Shown: in pieces, positions 22,390 to 32,800 of the stretch
Layout of the letters: every line of letters begins with the position of its first letter
Position numbering within the stretch: position 1 is the stretch's first letter
DNA from: Plotosus lineatus
Lineage: Eukaryota; Chordata; Actinopteri; Siluriformes; Plotosidae
Assembly: GCA_024760905.1 (NCBI GenBank)
Contig: CM045735.1
Span: 26,169,249-26,233,248 of the forward strand
Direction of reading: 5' to 3'
DNA: 64,000 nt
Translations under genes and position numbers: made by a program
Notes under the pieces: generated by a model
What the model saw: only the letters and a program-made list of their open reading frames with translations
Database searches by the model: none
Told to the model about the DNA's origin: nothing

Positions 22390-22750
22390 GTCAGCAGTTT
22401 ACCAAGCACAGCAGTTGACCAAACAACCAAGCACAGACACCCTATCCCTATTGGCTTTGATGCCGGTACATTCCCCCTCTGTTTAAACCATTGAATGAGA
22501 GCACTGTCTAAATCACCGCTTTTCCCCTCCTTAAATGTTTTACGAACTTCCATGTACTTTTTAATGTCAGACTCACTGTAAGACTTCAGAATTTTATTTT
22601 TCTGCTTCTTAATATCATACACAGTTGACGACCCAATGTTGTACTGTTTACATAGGGTCCGCACTGACACACCTTTGTCCAACTTCTTCAACAATTCCAA
22701 CCTTCTGCACATTAAAATTATGCCGAACCACAGGTATTGCCGGACCATGG
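22390..22750 (-). pseudogene. Tigger/pogo-like transposase, N-terminal DNA-binding part
   Basis: The frame reads '[20 protein letters not shown]' then '[18 protein letters not shown]', a Psq-type helix-turn-helix. It continues into '[20 protein letters not shown]', a CENP-B-type second DNA-binding domain. These domains bind the terminal repeats in this family. The frame is then lost at the insertion boundary. No initiator region or 5' terminal repeat is visible before the neighbouring exon. Confidence 0.75.
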
Positions 22751-22811
22751 GGTGTCGGACTGGGGAGGTTGTACCTGTAGCAGCAATAAACATATTTATC
22801 ATCATACTCAC

Positions 22812-22887
22812 AGCAGTTAGACCTTCGTTGTTGCAGATGTTGACATCAGCATTGTACTCCAACAGTCTACCCATGCACTTCTTCTGC
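22812..22887 (-). CDS. Probable host-gene exon encoding an ankyrin repeat (76 bp)
   Basis: On the minus strand the segment reads '[20 protein letters not shown]' followed by T-A, which fits the second helix and loop of an ankyrin repeat (x-L-L-x-x-x-A-D-V-N-x-x-x-x-x-G-x-T-A). It is preceded by an acceptor-like 'ctactttaatag' and followed at 22811 by a strong donor 'gtgagtatg'. Splicing there leaves the reading frame open. The flanks are not coding. This is the only segment that looks like an exon of a cellular protein gene. ANKMY1-type proteins have similar repeats, but I cannot name the gene. A fortuitous match is possible. Confidence 0.55.
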
Positions 22888-23225
22888 CTATTAAAGTAGG
22901 TATGCACACGATGTACATTATTTCTAACTGTAATAAAGGAATTAAGGTAAATAATTGGAGAATATTTTTTATAAAGGAGAGATCCCAAACTGTGATTAAT
23001 CCTCATGGAGCTCAACAATTTTTATGATTTTTTAAAAACTTTTTGGCACTGCGTCTTATATACAGTGGGCCCTTGACTATTCGCAGTTTTGCACTCATGC
23101 CTCTGCATATTTGCGGATTGGCAAGCAACTGTCACGTGATTCAAATTCAGTCAATGGCTGTTCTCCCTCCTGCTGATCGATTGAGATGTAACGCCCCTTT
23201 TGCGCACACTTTGTGCATGTGCTTT

Positions 23226-23229
<4 letters not shown>

Positions 23230-23300
<71 letters not shown>
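23230..23300. repeat. (TG)n microsatellite
   Basis: A TG run with one TTTG interruption lies in the leader of the Tigger-like element. The second copy at 36091 has only a short TG run there, so the tract expanded in this copy. Confidence 0.95.
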
Positions 23301-23304
<4 letters not shown>

Positions 23305-23323
23305 TAATTACAATTAAGCTCTG

Positions 23324-23501
23324 TCATGCCACCCAAATGCTGCCCTTCTCAGGCTTCTAGGAAGGTGCCGAAGCGCCAGAAAAAGGCAATGATGCTGCAT
23401 GAAAAAGTAGAACTGCTTGATATGATACAGGAAGGAAAAAGTTATGGTGCAGTAGGGTGCCATTATAAAGTGAATCAAAGTACAGTCCAAGAAAAATGAG
23501 A
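23324..23501 (+). pseudogene. Tigger-like transposase N-terminus (Psq helix-turn-helix)
   Basis: An ATG at 23324 starts 'MPPKCCPSQASRKVPKRQKK', and then 'KVELLDMIQEGKSYGAVG' and 'YKVNQSTVQEK' give a Psq-type DNA-binding fold. The frame stops at about 23499. The equivalent at 36126 has the same start and order of residues. Later domains are absent, so both are non-autonomous derivatives. Confidence 0.75.
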
Positions 23502-23929
23502 AGTCAATCAGAGCTAGTGTAGCATCTAGTTTTTGTGGAATTTCTCAGAAGGTGAATGTTGTACGAATCTCATCAGCAGAATTGAATTTGCCTTAGTATT
23601 ACAATGTATTTCAGTACAGTACTGTACCTAAGTTAATAATGCAGCCATGAGGTGGGGGGGGTACTAACCAGTGTCTCTCCCCCTCATGCCGGTCCCAAGC
23701 CCGGAGAAATGCAGAGGGTTGTGTCAGGAAGGGCATCCGACGTAAAACCAATGCCAATTACTTAAAATGCAAATCAAAAGTATTACTCTCCATACCGGAT
23801 CGGTCGAGGCCCGGTTAACAACGACCGCCATCAGTGCTGTCAATCAACAGGGTGCTGATGGAAATTGACTACTGTTGGTCAAGACGCCGAAGAAGGAGAG
23901 GTGGGAGGCGTGTCCGTAGGGCAGAGAGA

Positions 23930-24720
23930 GAAGAGGAAAGGCCTGAGTCTAGGACTGAGAGTGGGGACTTTGAATGCTGGAACTATGCACAGAAAAGGTA
24001 GAGAGCTGGTTGACATGATGCAGAGGAGGAAGGTGGACATACTGTGTGTTCAGGAGACCAGGTGGAAAGGTAGCAAAGCTAAAAGCTTAGGAGCAGGGTT
24101 TAAGCTTATTTTATCACGGTGTGGATGGGAAGAGAAATGGAGTCGGAGTCATCTTGAAGGAGGAGTTTGTCAGGAATGTTCTAAAGTGAAAAAGAGTGTC
24201 AGACAGAGTGATGAATCTCAAGTTAGAAATTGAAGGTGTAATGCTCAATGTTGTTAGTGCTTATGCCCCCACAGGCAGGATGTGAGCTAGAAGAGAAGGA
24301 GAGATTCTGGAGTGACTTAGATGAAGTGATGCAGAGTACCCCAGAGGTGAAAGAGTGGTCATAGGTGCAGACTTCAATGGACATGTTGGGGCAGGCAACA
24401 GAGGGACGAGAAGTGATGGGCAGGTTTGGTATCCAGGACAGGAACGCAGAAGGACAGATGTTGATAGATTTTGCAAAAAGGATGGAAATGGCTGTGGTGA
24501 ATACTTTGAGAAGAAACAGGAGCATAGGGTGACTTATGAAAGCGGAGGTAGAAGACACAGGTAGACTACATCTTGTGTAGGCGATGTAATTTGAAGGAAG
24601 TCAGTGACTGCAAAGTCATCAGGGTGAGAGAGTGTTGCTAAACAGCATAGGATGGTGGTGTGCAGGATGACTTGATGGTGAGAAAGGTGAAAAGGCAAAG
24701 GCAGAGCAGAAGACAAGGTG
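23930..24720 (+). pseudogene. RTE apurinic-type endonuclease domain (copy 4)
   Basis: The domain starts near 'GLRVGTLNAGTMHRKGREL' and keeps the catalytic 'VDILCVQETRWKG' (Glu) near 24030. It also keeps 'IGADFNGHVGAGN' (Asp, Asn) near 24360 and 'HRVTYESGGR' near 24520. Frame changes near 24110, 24270, 24400 and 24550 break it. The enzyme nicks target DNA to prime reverse transcription. Proteins of this family are often mis-annotated in fish as craniofacial development protein 2-like genes. Confidence 0.85.
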
Positions 24721-25179
24721 GTGGGAAGCTGAAAAGGAAGAGTGTCGTGGTTGTCTTCAAAGAGGAGTTGAAACAGGCTTTGGGTGGCCAGGAAGGGCTT
24801 CCAAATGACTGGACAACCACAGCAAATGTGATCAGGGACACAGGTAGGAGAGTACTTGTGTGTCCTCTGGAAGGAAAGTAGATAAGGAGACTTGGTGGTG
24901 GAATGAGGAAGCAGCAGGAGTGTGTACAAAGGAAGAGGTTAGCCAAGAAGAAGTGTGACATTGAGAGGACCGAAGAGAGTAAACAGGAGTACAGGGAGAC
25001 ACAGCATAAGGCGAAAGTAGCAGTGGCTAAGGCCAAACAGAGGGCATATGATGACTTGTATGATAGGGTGGATAGTAAAGAGGAGAAAATGATCTACACA
25101 GGTTGGCACAGCAGAGAAATAGAGATGGGAAGGACTTGCAGCAAGTTAGATTGATAAAGGACAGAGAGGGAACTCTATT

Positions 25180-26755
25180 GACTAATGACAGAAGTGTGCT
25201 GGGAAGATGGGAAAGAGTACTTTGAAGAGTTGATGAATGAGGAAAATGAGAGAGAGAGAAAAAGAGTAGAAGAGGTGACCATTGAGGAGCAGGATGTAGC
25301 AAAGATCAGTAAGGGTGAAGTGAGAAGGGCATTGAAGAGGATGAAGAATGGAAAGGCAGTTGGTCCTGTTGTTATACCTGTGGAGGTATGGAAGTGTCTA
25401 GAGAGGTAGCAGTAGATTTTCTGACAAGAACATTCAACACGGTACTAGAGAGTGAGCAGATGCCAGAGGAGTGGAGGAGAAGTGTGCTGGTGCCCATTTT
25501 TAAGAACAAGGGAGACGTGCAGAGGTTGCAGCAACTACAGAGGGATAAAGTTGATGAGCCATACGATGAAGTTATGGGAAAGAATAGTGGAAGCTAGACT
25601 AAGGGCAGAGGTCAGCATTTGTGAACAACAGTTTGGTTTCATGCCAAGAAAGAGCACCACAGATGCAATGTTTGCCTTGAGGATGTTAATAGAGAAGTAC
25701 AGAGAAGGTCAGAGGGAGCTACATTGTGCCTTTGTAGATCTGGAAAAGCATATGACAGGGTGCCAAGAGAAGAACTGTATTGCATGAGGAAGTCTGGAGT
25801 GGCAGAGAAGTATGTTAGAGTGGTGCAGGACATGTATGAGAGATGTAAGACAGTGGTGAGGTGTGCTGTCGGTGTGACCCATTTAATTCAAGGTTGAGGT
25901 GGGACTGCATCAAGGGTCAGCTCTGAGCCCTTCTTGTTTGCTATGGTAATGGACAGGCTGACAGACGAGGTGAGACAAGAATCTCCATGGACTATGATGT
26001 TTGCAGATGACATCGTGATCTGTAGTGAGAGCAGAGAACAAGTGCAGGGAAAATCTAGAGAGGTGGAGGTATGCCCTGGAAAGGAGAGGAATGAAGGTTA
26101 GCCTCAGAAAATCAGAATACATGTGTGTGAATGAGAAGGACCCAGGAGGAACGGTGATGTTACAGGGAGCAGAGATAACGAAGGTGGAGGATTTTAAGTA
26201 CTTAGGCTCAACAATCCAGAGCAATGGAGAGTGTGGAAAAGAGGTGAAGAAGCTGCAGCAGGCAGGCTGGAATGGTTGGAGAAAAGTATCCGTGTGATGT
26301 GCGATAGGAGAGTGTCAGCAAGAATGAAGGAAAAGTGTACAAGATGGTGGTGAGGCCAGCGATGTTGTATGGCTTAGAAACAGTGGCGCAGAGGAAAAGG
26401 CAGGAGGCAGAGCTGGAGGTAGCGGAGATGAAAATGTTGAGGTTCTCCCTGGGAGTAACGAGGATGGATAGGATCAGAAATGAGTATATCAGAGGACAGC
26501 CCACGTGAAGATGTTTTGGAGACAAAGTCAGAGAGGCGAGATTGAGATGGTTTGGACATGTACAGAGGAGGGATAGTGAGTATATTGGCAGTAGGATGCT
26601 GAGGTTGGAACTACCAGGCAGAAGGCCTCGAGGAAGACCGAAGAAGAGATTTATGGATGTGGTGAAGGAAGACATGAAGGTCGTTGGAGTCAGAAAAGAA
26701 GATGCGGAGGACAGGGTGAGGTGGAGGCGGATGATTTGCTGTGGCGACCCCTGAA
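25180..26755 (+). pseudogene. RTE reverse transcriptase and C-terminal domain (copy 4)
   Basis: The region encodes '[18 protein letters not shown]'-like linker, RT fingers with '[15 protein letters not shown]' near 25635, the palm with '[11 protein letters not shown]' near 26000, and the C-terminal 'GRPKKRFMDVVKEDMKV' block with 'MICCGDP' at the end. Frame changes lie near 25400, 25745, 25780, 25885, 26045, 26255 and 26500. Catalytic residues are present but the protein cannot be made. Confidence 0.9.
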
Positions 26756-27011
26756 GGGAGCAGCCGAAAGTAAAAGAAGAAGAAGACTGTACCTAAGTTA
26801 ATGTTTAGAATGTTTGTGTGTGAGATTTTATGTTCTGTAGCATGTTTAACAAACAATACCAAAAGTTAACTTGAATATATAAACTTGATAAATTAATGAT
26901 AAACTTGAATAATTACAATTCATGTTCTTTTATGGTCTTTATGTACGTACAGTAAATATAATGCAATGCCCCCCCTCTAGTGGGCATTTTTTTCAACAAC
27001 GTGCAGTACAG

Positions 27012-27200
27012 TCATCCCTTGAATGCCTTCAAATAGACTGAGCTCAAGATTATCATTACACCGCAAGGTCAGTTATGTAATAACTCAGAGAGAGGGGGGG
27101 GATTGTATACAGTACAAACTCGTATAGGTTACTTACACAAGGTTTAAACATATGTTTCCCTCTAAAGAATGCCCTGTAACAACTTACACACAAATTAATC
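27012..27200. repeat. Repeat shared with 37106-37200
   Basis: The block 'tataggttactta' through 'aagaatgccctgtaac' at 27122-27190 recurs at 37110-37180 with a few differences. Its element is unknown; no coding sequence is present. Confidence 0.6.
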
Positions 27201-27470
27201 TAACAAACATGTACAAAAGAATTTAAACAATTCCTACAACCCCTACACATCCCTAATGAGCAAGCCCATGGTGATGGTGACAAGGAAAAACTCCCTGAAT
27301 AGATGGAAGGAAGAAACCTTGAGAGAAACCAGGCCCAAAAGGGAAACCCACCCTCATTTGGGTAAAACCAAACGGATACAAACCGTATACAAGAAATTCA
27401 TTACAGTCTAAAATGTTGGTTATACAAGTTGGTTGGTTATACAACTGAAAGTCCTAAATAATTATAGGGA
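27201..27470 (-). repeat. 'aatgagcaagcc' fish repeat
   Basis: The segment contains 'aatgagcaagcccatgg', 'aaggaaaaactccctgaat' and 'aagaaaccttgagagaaacc' in the order seen in a widespread fish repeat, recalled from general knowledge. It may be the same family whose other end is at 16466. Orientation is uncertain. Confidence 0.55.
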
Positions 27471-28044
27471 AATTAGTTAATATGACAAGCAGTGAAAAGT
27501 CATATTCACAGTCTGTTAGTGCACATGAGCAGGAACGTGGAACTTCCGAGATGAGGACCCCAGCCAGCATCAGCACAGCAGGACAGATCACAGGTCTCAG
27601 AACACATAAGGATCAGGATCACCAGCGTCCCGGAAGAAGAGTGTGTTCCGCAACAAAAACAGAGAAAGAGAGAAGGGGGGGGGGGGGGGGTGTTAGGTAT
27701 ACTCATAATAGAGTAATGGAAAATAAGAATTTATTATTGTTGAGTGCAAGCAGGGACTCAGCATGACTGGTTATAACTGGCAGCAGAACTAAAAGGGAAA
27801 GAACCAGAAGGAAGGTAGTAGACATGAGGGAATCCTGCGACATTGGGCAATCAGCCATCCCACTTCAATCAGTTTGGGTGATCATGTAGAGTTATGGAAC
27901 AACAGCATCCCAACATCACAGTTTACCATAACTCTATGCCTGGGACCCCCAGATCTATTCCTTTACCTAACAAATGGCTATTAACAAAATACTCCACGAA
28001 ACAAGTAAGTTTTCAGCCTTCAAAGCAGAGACTGTGCATGCATA

Positions 28045-28046
<2 letters not shown>
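27471..28046. other. Unassigned stretch with a poly-G run
   Basis: No domain or terminal repeat was recognised. A run of about 14 G bases lies at 27676-27690. Confidence 0.4.

Positions 28047-28126
<80 letters not shown>
28047..28126. repeat. (TA)n microsatellite
   Basis: A long TA run followed by 'ccaaaaataaaagg'. The 100 bases after it (28127-28240) read like the end of another element, possibly Penelope-like, but no protein supports that. Confidence 0.95.
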
Positions 28127-28128
<2 letters not shown>

Positions 28129-28261
28129 AAAAATAAAAGGACAGGACAAAGACTTTCTATTGAAACTCCATTTATCACTACAGCTCTGTTTCGAGGGGTG
28201 GTGAAGCCATCCTCTCTCTTCAGGTGATTATAGAAGAATTCTATAAAAGATTTCTTTTTCT

Positions 28262-29444
28262 TTTTTCTTTAAAGCGGCATTAAGCTCATCCACAGTGTTG
28301 GGTCTGGTGTCTCTCAACTTTCTCTTCACAATATCTCACAGATTCTCTATGGGGCTCAGGTCAGGAGCGTTGGCAGGCCAATTGAGCACAGTAATACCAT
28401 GGTCAGTAAACCATTTACCAGTGGTTTTGGCACTGTGAGCAGGTGCCAGGTCGTGTTGAAAAATGAAATCTTCATCTCCATAAAGCTTTTCAGCACATGG
28501 AAGCATGAAGTGCTCCAAAATTTCCTGATAGCAATCTGCATTGACCCTGCCCTTGATAAAACACAGTGGACAAACAACAGCAGCTGACATGGCACCCCAG
28601 ACCATCACTGACTGTGGGTACTTGACACTGGACTTCAGGCATTTTGGCATTTCCTTCTCCCCAGTCTTCCTCCGGACTCTGGCACCTTGATTTCCGAATG
28701 ACATGCAAAATTTCCTTCCATCCGAAAAAAGTACTTTGGACCACTGAGCAACAGTCCAGTGCTGCTTCTCTGTAGCCCAGGTCAGGCGCTTCTGCCGCTG
28801 TTTCTGGTTCAAAAGTGGCTTGACCTGGGGAACCTGTAGCCCATTTCCTGCACACGCCTGTGCACGGTGGCTCTGGATGTTTCTACTCCAGACTGAGTCC
28901 ACTGCTTCCACAGGTCCCGCAAGGTCTGGAATCGGCCCTTCTTTCACTTTTTCCTTCCCACAGACGTCCCACTGAGGTACCTTGATACAGCACTCTGGGA
29001 ACAGCCTATTCGCTCAGAGATTTCTTTCTGTGTCTTACCCTCTTGCTTGAGGGTGTCAATGATGGCCTTCTGGACAGCAGTCAGGTCAGCAGTCTTACCC
29101 ATGATTGCAGTTTTGAAGTAATGAACTAGGCTTAGAGTTTTTAAAAGCCTCAGGAATCTTTTGCAGGTGTTTAGAGTTAATTGGTTGATTCAGATGATTA
29201 GGTTAATAGCGCGTTTAGAGTACCTTTTCATGATATGCTAATTTTTTGAGATAGGAATTTTGGGTTTTCATGAGAGCTGTATGCCAAAAACATCAGTATT
29301 AAAACAATAAAAGACCTGAAATATTTCAGTTGGTGTGCAATGAATCTAAAATCTAAAATATATGAAAGTTTAATTTTTATCAGTACATTACAGAAAATAA
29401 TGAACTTTATCACAATATGCTTTTTTTTTTTTTAGAAGGACTAG
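28262..29444 (-). mobile_element. Tc1/mariner element with decayed transposase, truncated at its 3' end
   Basis: The right edge (29400-29444) has the family terminus, ending 'gaaggactag' before TA. The left terminus is missing; sequence after about 28262 does not belong to the element. Internal leader sequence and transposase order match a very common fish Tc1 family. The right end sits against an (AT)n tract, consistent with a TA target within it. Confidence 0.85.
28265..29102 (-). pseudogene. Tc1 transposase, frameshifted
   Basis: Translation starts at 29102 with 'MGKTADLTAVQKAIIDTLKQ' and gives an intact first helix-turn-helix ('QKEISERIGCSQSAVSRYL'). It then breaks near 28945. The catalytic part in another frame (28336-28947) shows 'VLFSDGRKFCMSFGNQG' (first Asp), 'FIFQHDLAPAHSAKTTGKWF' (second Asp) and 'PDLSPIENL' (Glu). 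All three DDE residues are therefore present across frames. The last 40-50 residues are lost by truncation near 28262. A deletion also removes part of the linker between the DNA-binding and catalytic domains. Confidence 0.85.

Positions 29445-29452
<8 letters not shown>

Positions 29453-29516
<64 letters not shown>
29453..29516. repeat. (TA)n microsatellite
   Basis: A TA run lies directly between the Tc1 terminus and the next TIR element. Confidence 0.95.
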
Positions 29517-29519
<3 letters not shown>

Positions 29520-29534
29520 TATACTATATATAGT

Positions 29535-30297
29535 TATATTGCATGTTACCCTTGTGTTAAGACGTCGTCTCTGTGATGTTTGTGTTTACACTGTTACACT
29601 GTTTTGTGGACTTTTGTAACCCTAATCAAATATGGTTGGTCAGAAGCGTAAGCCTACTAGCATGGGTGCAAGTCTCATACACAGAGATGAATTAACTATC
29701 CGCTCAGATCCGCACAATCTACCATGCATACTCAGTTAAGCAAAGAGAGTTCTGAAATGAAAACCCAAATGCACAAATTACAGAACAATTACAGATATTT
29801 ATTATCTTTTAGCAGAATCCTACGAGTGTATACTTAGTTTTATATTAATATTCATTAGGATTTCTACTTGTTCTTTGTTTGCATCTCCTGAATAAAGTTT
29901 ACTTACTTACTTACACAAAAGAAAGAACTCTCCTCTTTGCTGGGATTTACAGTACATCAGTGCAGGCTGTGTTCTAAACAAGTTCAACGGCACCCTTGTG
30001 CACTTGAAAGACCGGAAGTCTGTATAACCCACAGCAAGTACACTACTTTCGGAAATATACACTACTTTCGGTTTTATTATTTGATATATTTGATATTATT
30101 TTACAATGTTATGTTTATAATAATTGCTTGAGGGGTGTTTTATGAGATACGGTAATGGTATTTATCGATGTATAGTACAGTATGAGCATCATACATCACA
30201 CGTCATACGTCATATGTCACTGTAACAACTTACATTCACTTTCAACTTACGTTCGGCCATCCGGAACCAATTAAAAACGTAAGTCGGGTATCGTCTG
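29535..30297 (+). mobile_element. Partial TIR element, family of the 37383-38797 copy
   Basis: From 'cccttgtgttaagacgtcg' to the right terminus 'aagtcgggtatcgtctg' (TA follows), the segment aligns with the reverse complement of part of the 1.4-kb element at 37383-38797. The left terminal repeat is absent. It contains no reading frame of note and lacks the coding segment of the longer copy. Confidence 0.65.
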
Positions 30298-30343
30298 TAT
30301 AGCGTCTGTATTCCTCAGATAAAAGAAGTCTGACAGAGTAATA

Positions 30344-30524
30344 CAGATGCTGCCCGACTTACATTCATCCATTTTACGTTTTTTTGCTTTTACGGGTTTT
30401 TTTTTTCAAATAAAAAAAAAGTAAAATTTTGAGTTTACACGTACCTACGTAGTACGCTGACGTAATGACGTAATGACGCTGCGTCCATTGTTTACAAACG
30501 TGCCCCTCATTCCTCCCAGTTCAG

Positions 30525-30602
<78 letters not shown>

Positions 30603-30666
30603 TCACACAGATGAATTAACTATCTGCTCAGATCGGCACATTAAAAACATAAGTCGGGAGCGTCTG
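30344..30666 (+). mobile_element. Complete 323-bp TA-flanked miniature element with central (AT)n
   Basis: The left end 'cagatgctgcccgacttac' and right end 'aagtcgggagcgtctg' form inverted repeats with mismatches, each bordered by TA. Both halves match the ends of the longer element at 37383-38797, so it is an internal deletion derivative. The middle is an AT microsatellite (30528-30599). It has no coding capacity. Confidence 0.75.
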
Positions 30667-30668
30667 TA

Positions 30669-31234
30669 CTATCAACATCACTCCAAAGTTTTTTACTGCT
30701 ACACATACATCTTGATTTTTTTAAAACGAGTCTTGTGTGGATCGTGTTCATTAATAATTTGTAGCTGCACAATCTTCTACTCTATCATATTCCTCCACCT
30801 AAAGCCGCAAGCTGTGTTTTATATAAAATAAAAATAAAATCGTAATAATTCTTCCAGTGATAATAATTCTGTCAGGGAGCTTCGTGATATTGAAGTTTTT
30901 GATACATCTGCTTCACAGCAAGAAATTCCTGGGTTTGAGTTTCAGTTGTGAGGGTGTTTCTGAGTACAATGTGTCTGTTTTCTGCATGTTTATGTGGATT
31001 TCCTCTGAAACATGTAGATATAAGTATTACATGTATACCTAGATAATGGTAAATATTTTTCTGTACAGGTTGTTTTGTTTCTAAGCCACATGATTTACAC
31101 AACATATATTAGGTAAAATTCAAAATATTTATTTGATACATTCGCTCTGTCAGGTTGGGGTTTTTTTTCAATTCAGAAACTACATTCCAACATACAGTTA
31201 GTAGTAGTTTGCCACAAAACAAAAATTAAACATA
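30669..31234. other. Unassigned 566-bp AT-rich stretch
   Basis: I see no protein motif, terminal repeat or tandem array here. Confidence 0.4.
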
Positions 31235-31763
31235 CAGTACTGTTCAAGTTTTTGCCCCTGACCAATTTCTGACATTCTTTGCATGTTTGTCACTGTCATC
31301 CATTTCAGATAAAGCAAACCTAAATATTATACAAAGATAAAACACAAGTAAGTACAAAATGCATAAATATTATACAAACATAAAACACGAGTACACAATG
31401 CAGTTTTCAGTGCCAATTGCTTTTATTTAAGGGGAAAAAACATCTGAACCTACAAGGGCTTGTGTGCATAAGTAATTGCTCCCCTAAAACTAATAGCTGG
31501 TTGAACCCCCTTTTGCAGCAATAACTGCAGTCAAGCGTTTGCGACAAGAGGGGATGAGTCTTTCACATTGCTCTGATGGGATAAAAAAGGACAGCCTTTT
31601 TAAGGTCATACAACAGCATCTCAATAGGGTTCAGGTTGGGACTTTGACTAGACCACTCCAAAACCCTCATTTTGTTGTTTTGTAGCCATTCAGAAGTGGA
31701 CTTGCTGGTGTCCTTCGGATCATTGTCTTGCTGCAGAACCCAGGTGCGCTTTAGCTTGAGGTC
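31235..31763 (-). mobile_element. Tc1/mariner fragment, second family
   Basis: The left end 'cagtactgttcaagttttt' follows TA and is a Tc1-type terminus. On the minus strand the last third of the transposase can be read: 'TWVLQQDNDPKDTSKST' holds the second catalytic Asp and 'SQSPNLNPIE' the final Glu. The element is cut at about 31763, where DIRS sequence begins. A dead fragment. Confidence 0.8.
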
Positions 31764-31769
31764 TCTGAA

Positions 31770-32110
31770 GACACCGACTGGAGTAATGCCGCCACGTGGA
31801 TGCGTAGACCTCCAAGGAGGACGATCTGATAGCAGCCGTAAGGATCAAGGAAGAACCCTCTGGAATTCCTTGTCTGGCCAAGACCTGCCGGAGAGAATCC
31901 ACCCATGAAGCCGAAACAACTGGGGATTCTTGTGAAGTAGATGCTCCTGAGACAGGAGGTCCGGAACTAGGGGAAGTTGAATTGGATGAGCTATTGACAT
32001 TTCCAGGAGGTCCATGAACCATGACTGGCGAGGCCACAGATGAGCTATGAGGAGTAGGCGAGCCTGCTCGGACCGTACTTTGGACAGAATATCCCAAAGT
32101 AACGGGGTCG
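31770..32110 (-). pseudogene. DIRS tyrosine recombinase, N-terminal fragment
   Basis: A serine-rich linker leads to 'WVDSLRQVLARQGIPEGSS' and 'RSSSLEVYASTWRHYS', the SAM-like N-terminal domain of DIRS recombinases. The frame then runs into Tc1 sequence. The catalytic R-H-R-Y residues are absent because the rest of the gene is missing. Confidence 0.65.
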
Positions 32111-32414
32111 GAGGAAAGGCATACAACAGGGCAGATTAGACCAACTCATCAACAGAGCATCCAAAGAGCATGCCTGAGTGTCTGGAAATGGACTGACAAG
32201 CAGGGCACAATGATTGTTGCTAAAAGTCACAAACAGATTCAGATGGAAGCCACTCCAGCAGGGAGGACAGGTGCAGAATCCCCGACCTCCTGAGGGATCA
32301 CTCTGTGGCAAGAGGTCGGGGGTGAGACAGAGCATCTGGAAGAACATTCTGCCTTGACGGAATGTGATGGACCTGTAGCATGATGGAGTGATCACGACAA
32401 AACATCAGAATCTG

Positions 32415-32800
32415 TCAAATGAGACCACAAAGGGTGGACAAGTGATTGCTCCCTTGACGGCAAATGTAAGGCACAACTGTGGAATTGTTGCAAAAAATGA
32501 AGACAACCTGACCTTGCAGGAGTGGACAAAAATGCCTAATGCTAGGTAGAATAGCATGAGCTTCCAGAACATGAATGTGCAAGGCCTGGAAGGCAGGTGA
32601 CAAAGAGCTTTGAATGCGATCAACTCCAAGTACAGCCTCCCAACCCTCCAAGGATGCATCCGTCATGAGATGCAGGGAGGGAAAGGGAATCGACAGGGGA
32701 CAACCTGCGGTCAACCAAGTTTCCTGAACCCAAGGACGAAGGAATTGACGAAAGTCATCATCCAGGAGAATAGAGTGGTCCATGGAGTCTCGAAGGGGAC
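32415..32800 (-). pseudogene. DIRS RNase H domain
   Basis: The frame reads 'LMTDASLEGWEAVLG' (first acid), 'HIHVLEAHAILPSIRHF' (second acid), and a region with 'CNNSTVVPYICRQG' where the family has an Asp before the two Asn. The order and spacing fit DIRS RNase H. It continues the RT after a frame change near 32790. Confidence 0.75.

Larger units (their letters stand above)
23638..26785 (+). mobile_element. RTE-clade LINE copy 4, full-length, 17-bp target duplication
   Basis: The copy runs from 'aatgcagccatgagg', the same 5' start seen at 58843, to the (AAG)n tail, about 3.15 kb. It is bounded by 'actgtacctaagttaat' at 23621-23637 and 26786-26802. The untranslated leader is about 250 bases. 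Endonuclease, linker, RT and C-terminal domain are all present in order, but single-base indels break the frame about ten times. It inserted into the Tigger-like element. This is the best guide to the full structure of the family in the window. Confidence 0.95.
23063..27011 (+). mobile_element. Tigger-like element, split by full-length RTE copy 4
   Basis: The left end 'cagtgggcccttgactattc' follows TA and matches the start of a second copy at 35911. The interior to 23637, and again 26803-27011, aligns along that second copy (35911-36605), which lacks the RTE insertion. That comparison shows the pieces are one element. A right terminal repeat is not recognisable. Confidence 0.75.

Noticed and set aside
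28127..28240. A Penelope-like element end
   Set aside because: The sequence style is suggestive, but there is no protein or second copy in the window to support it.
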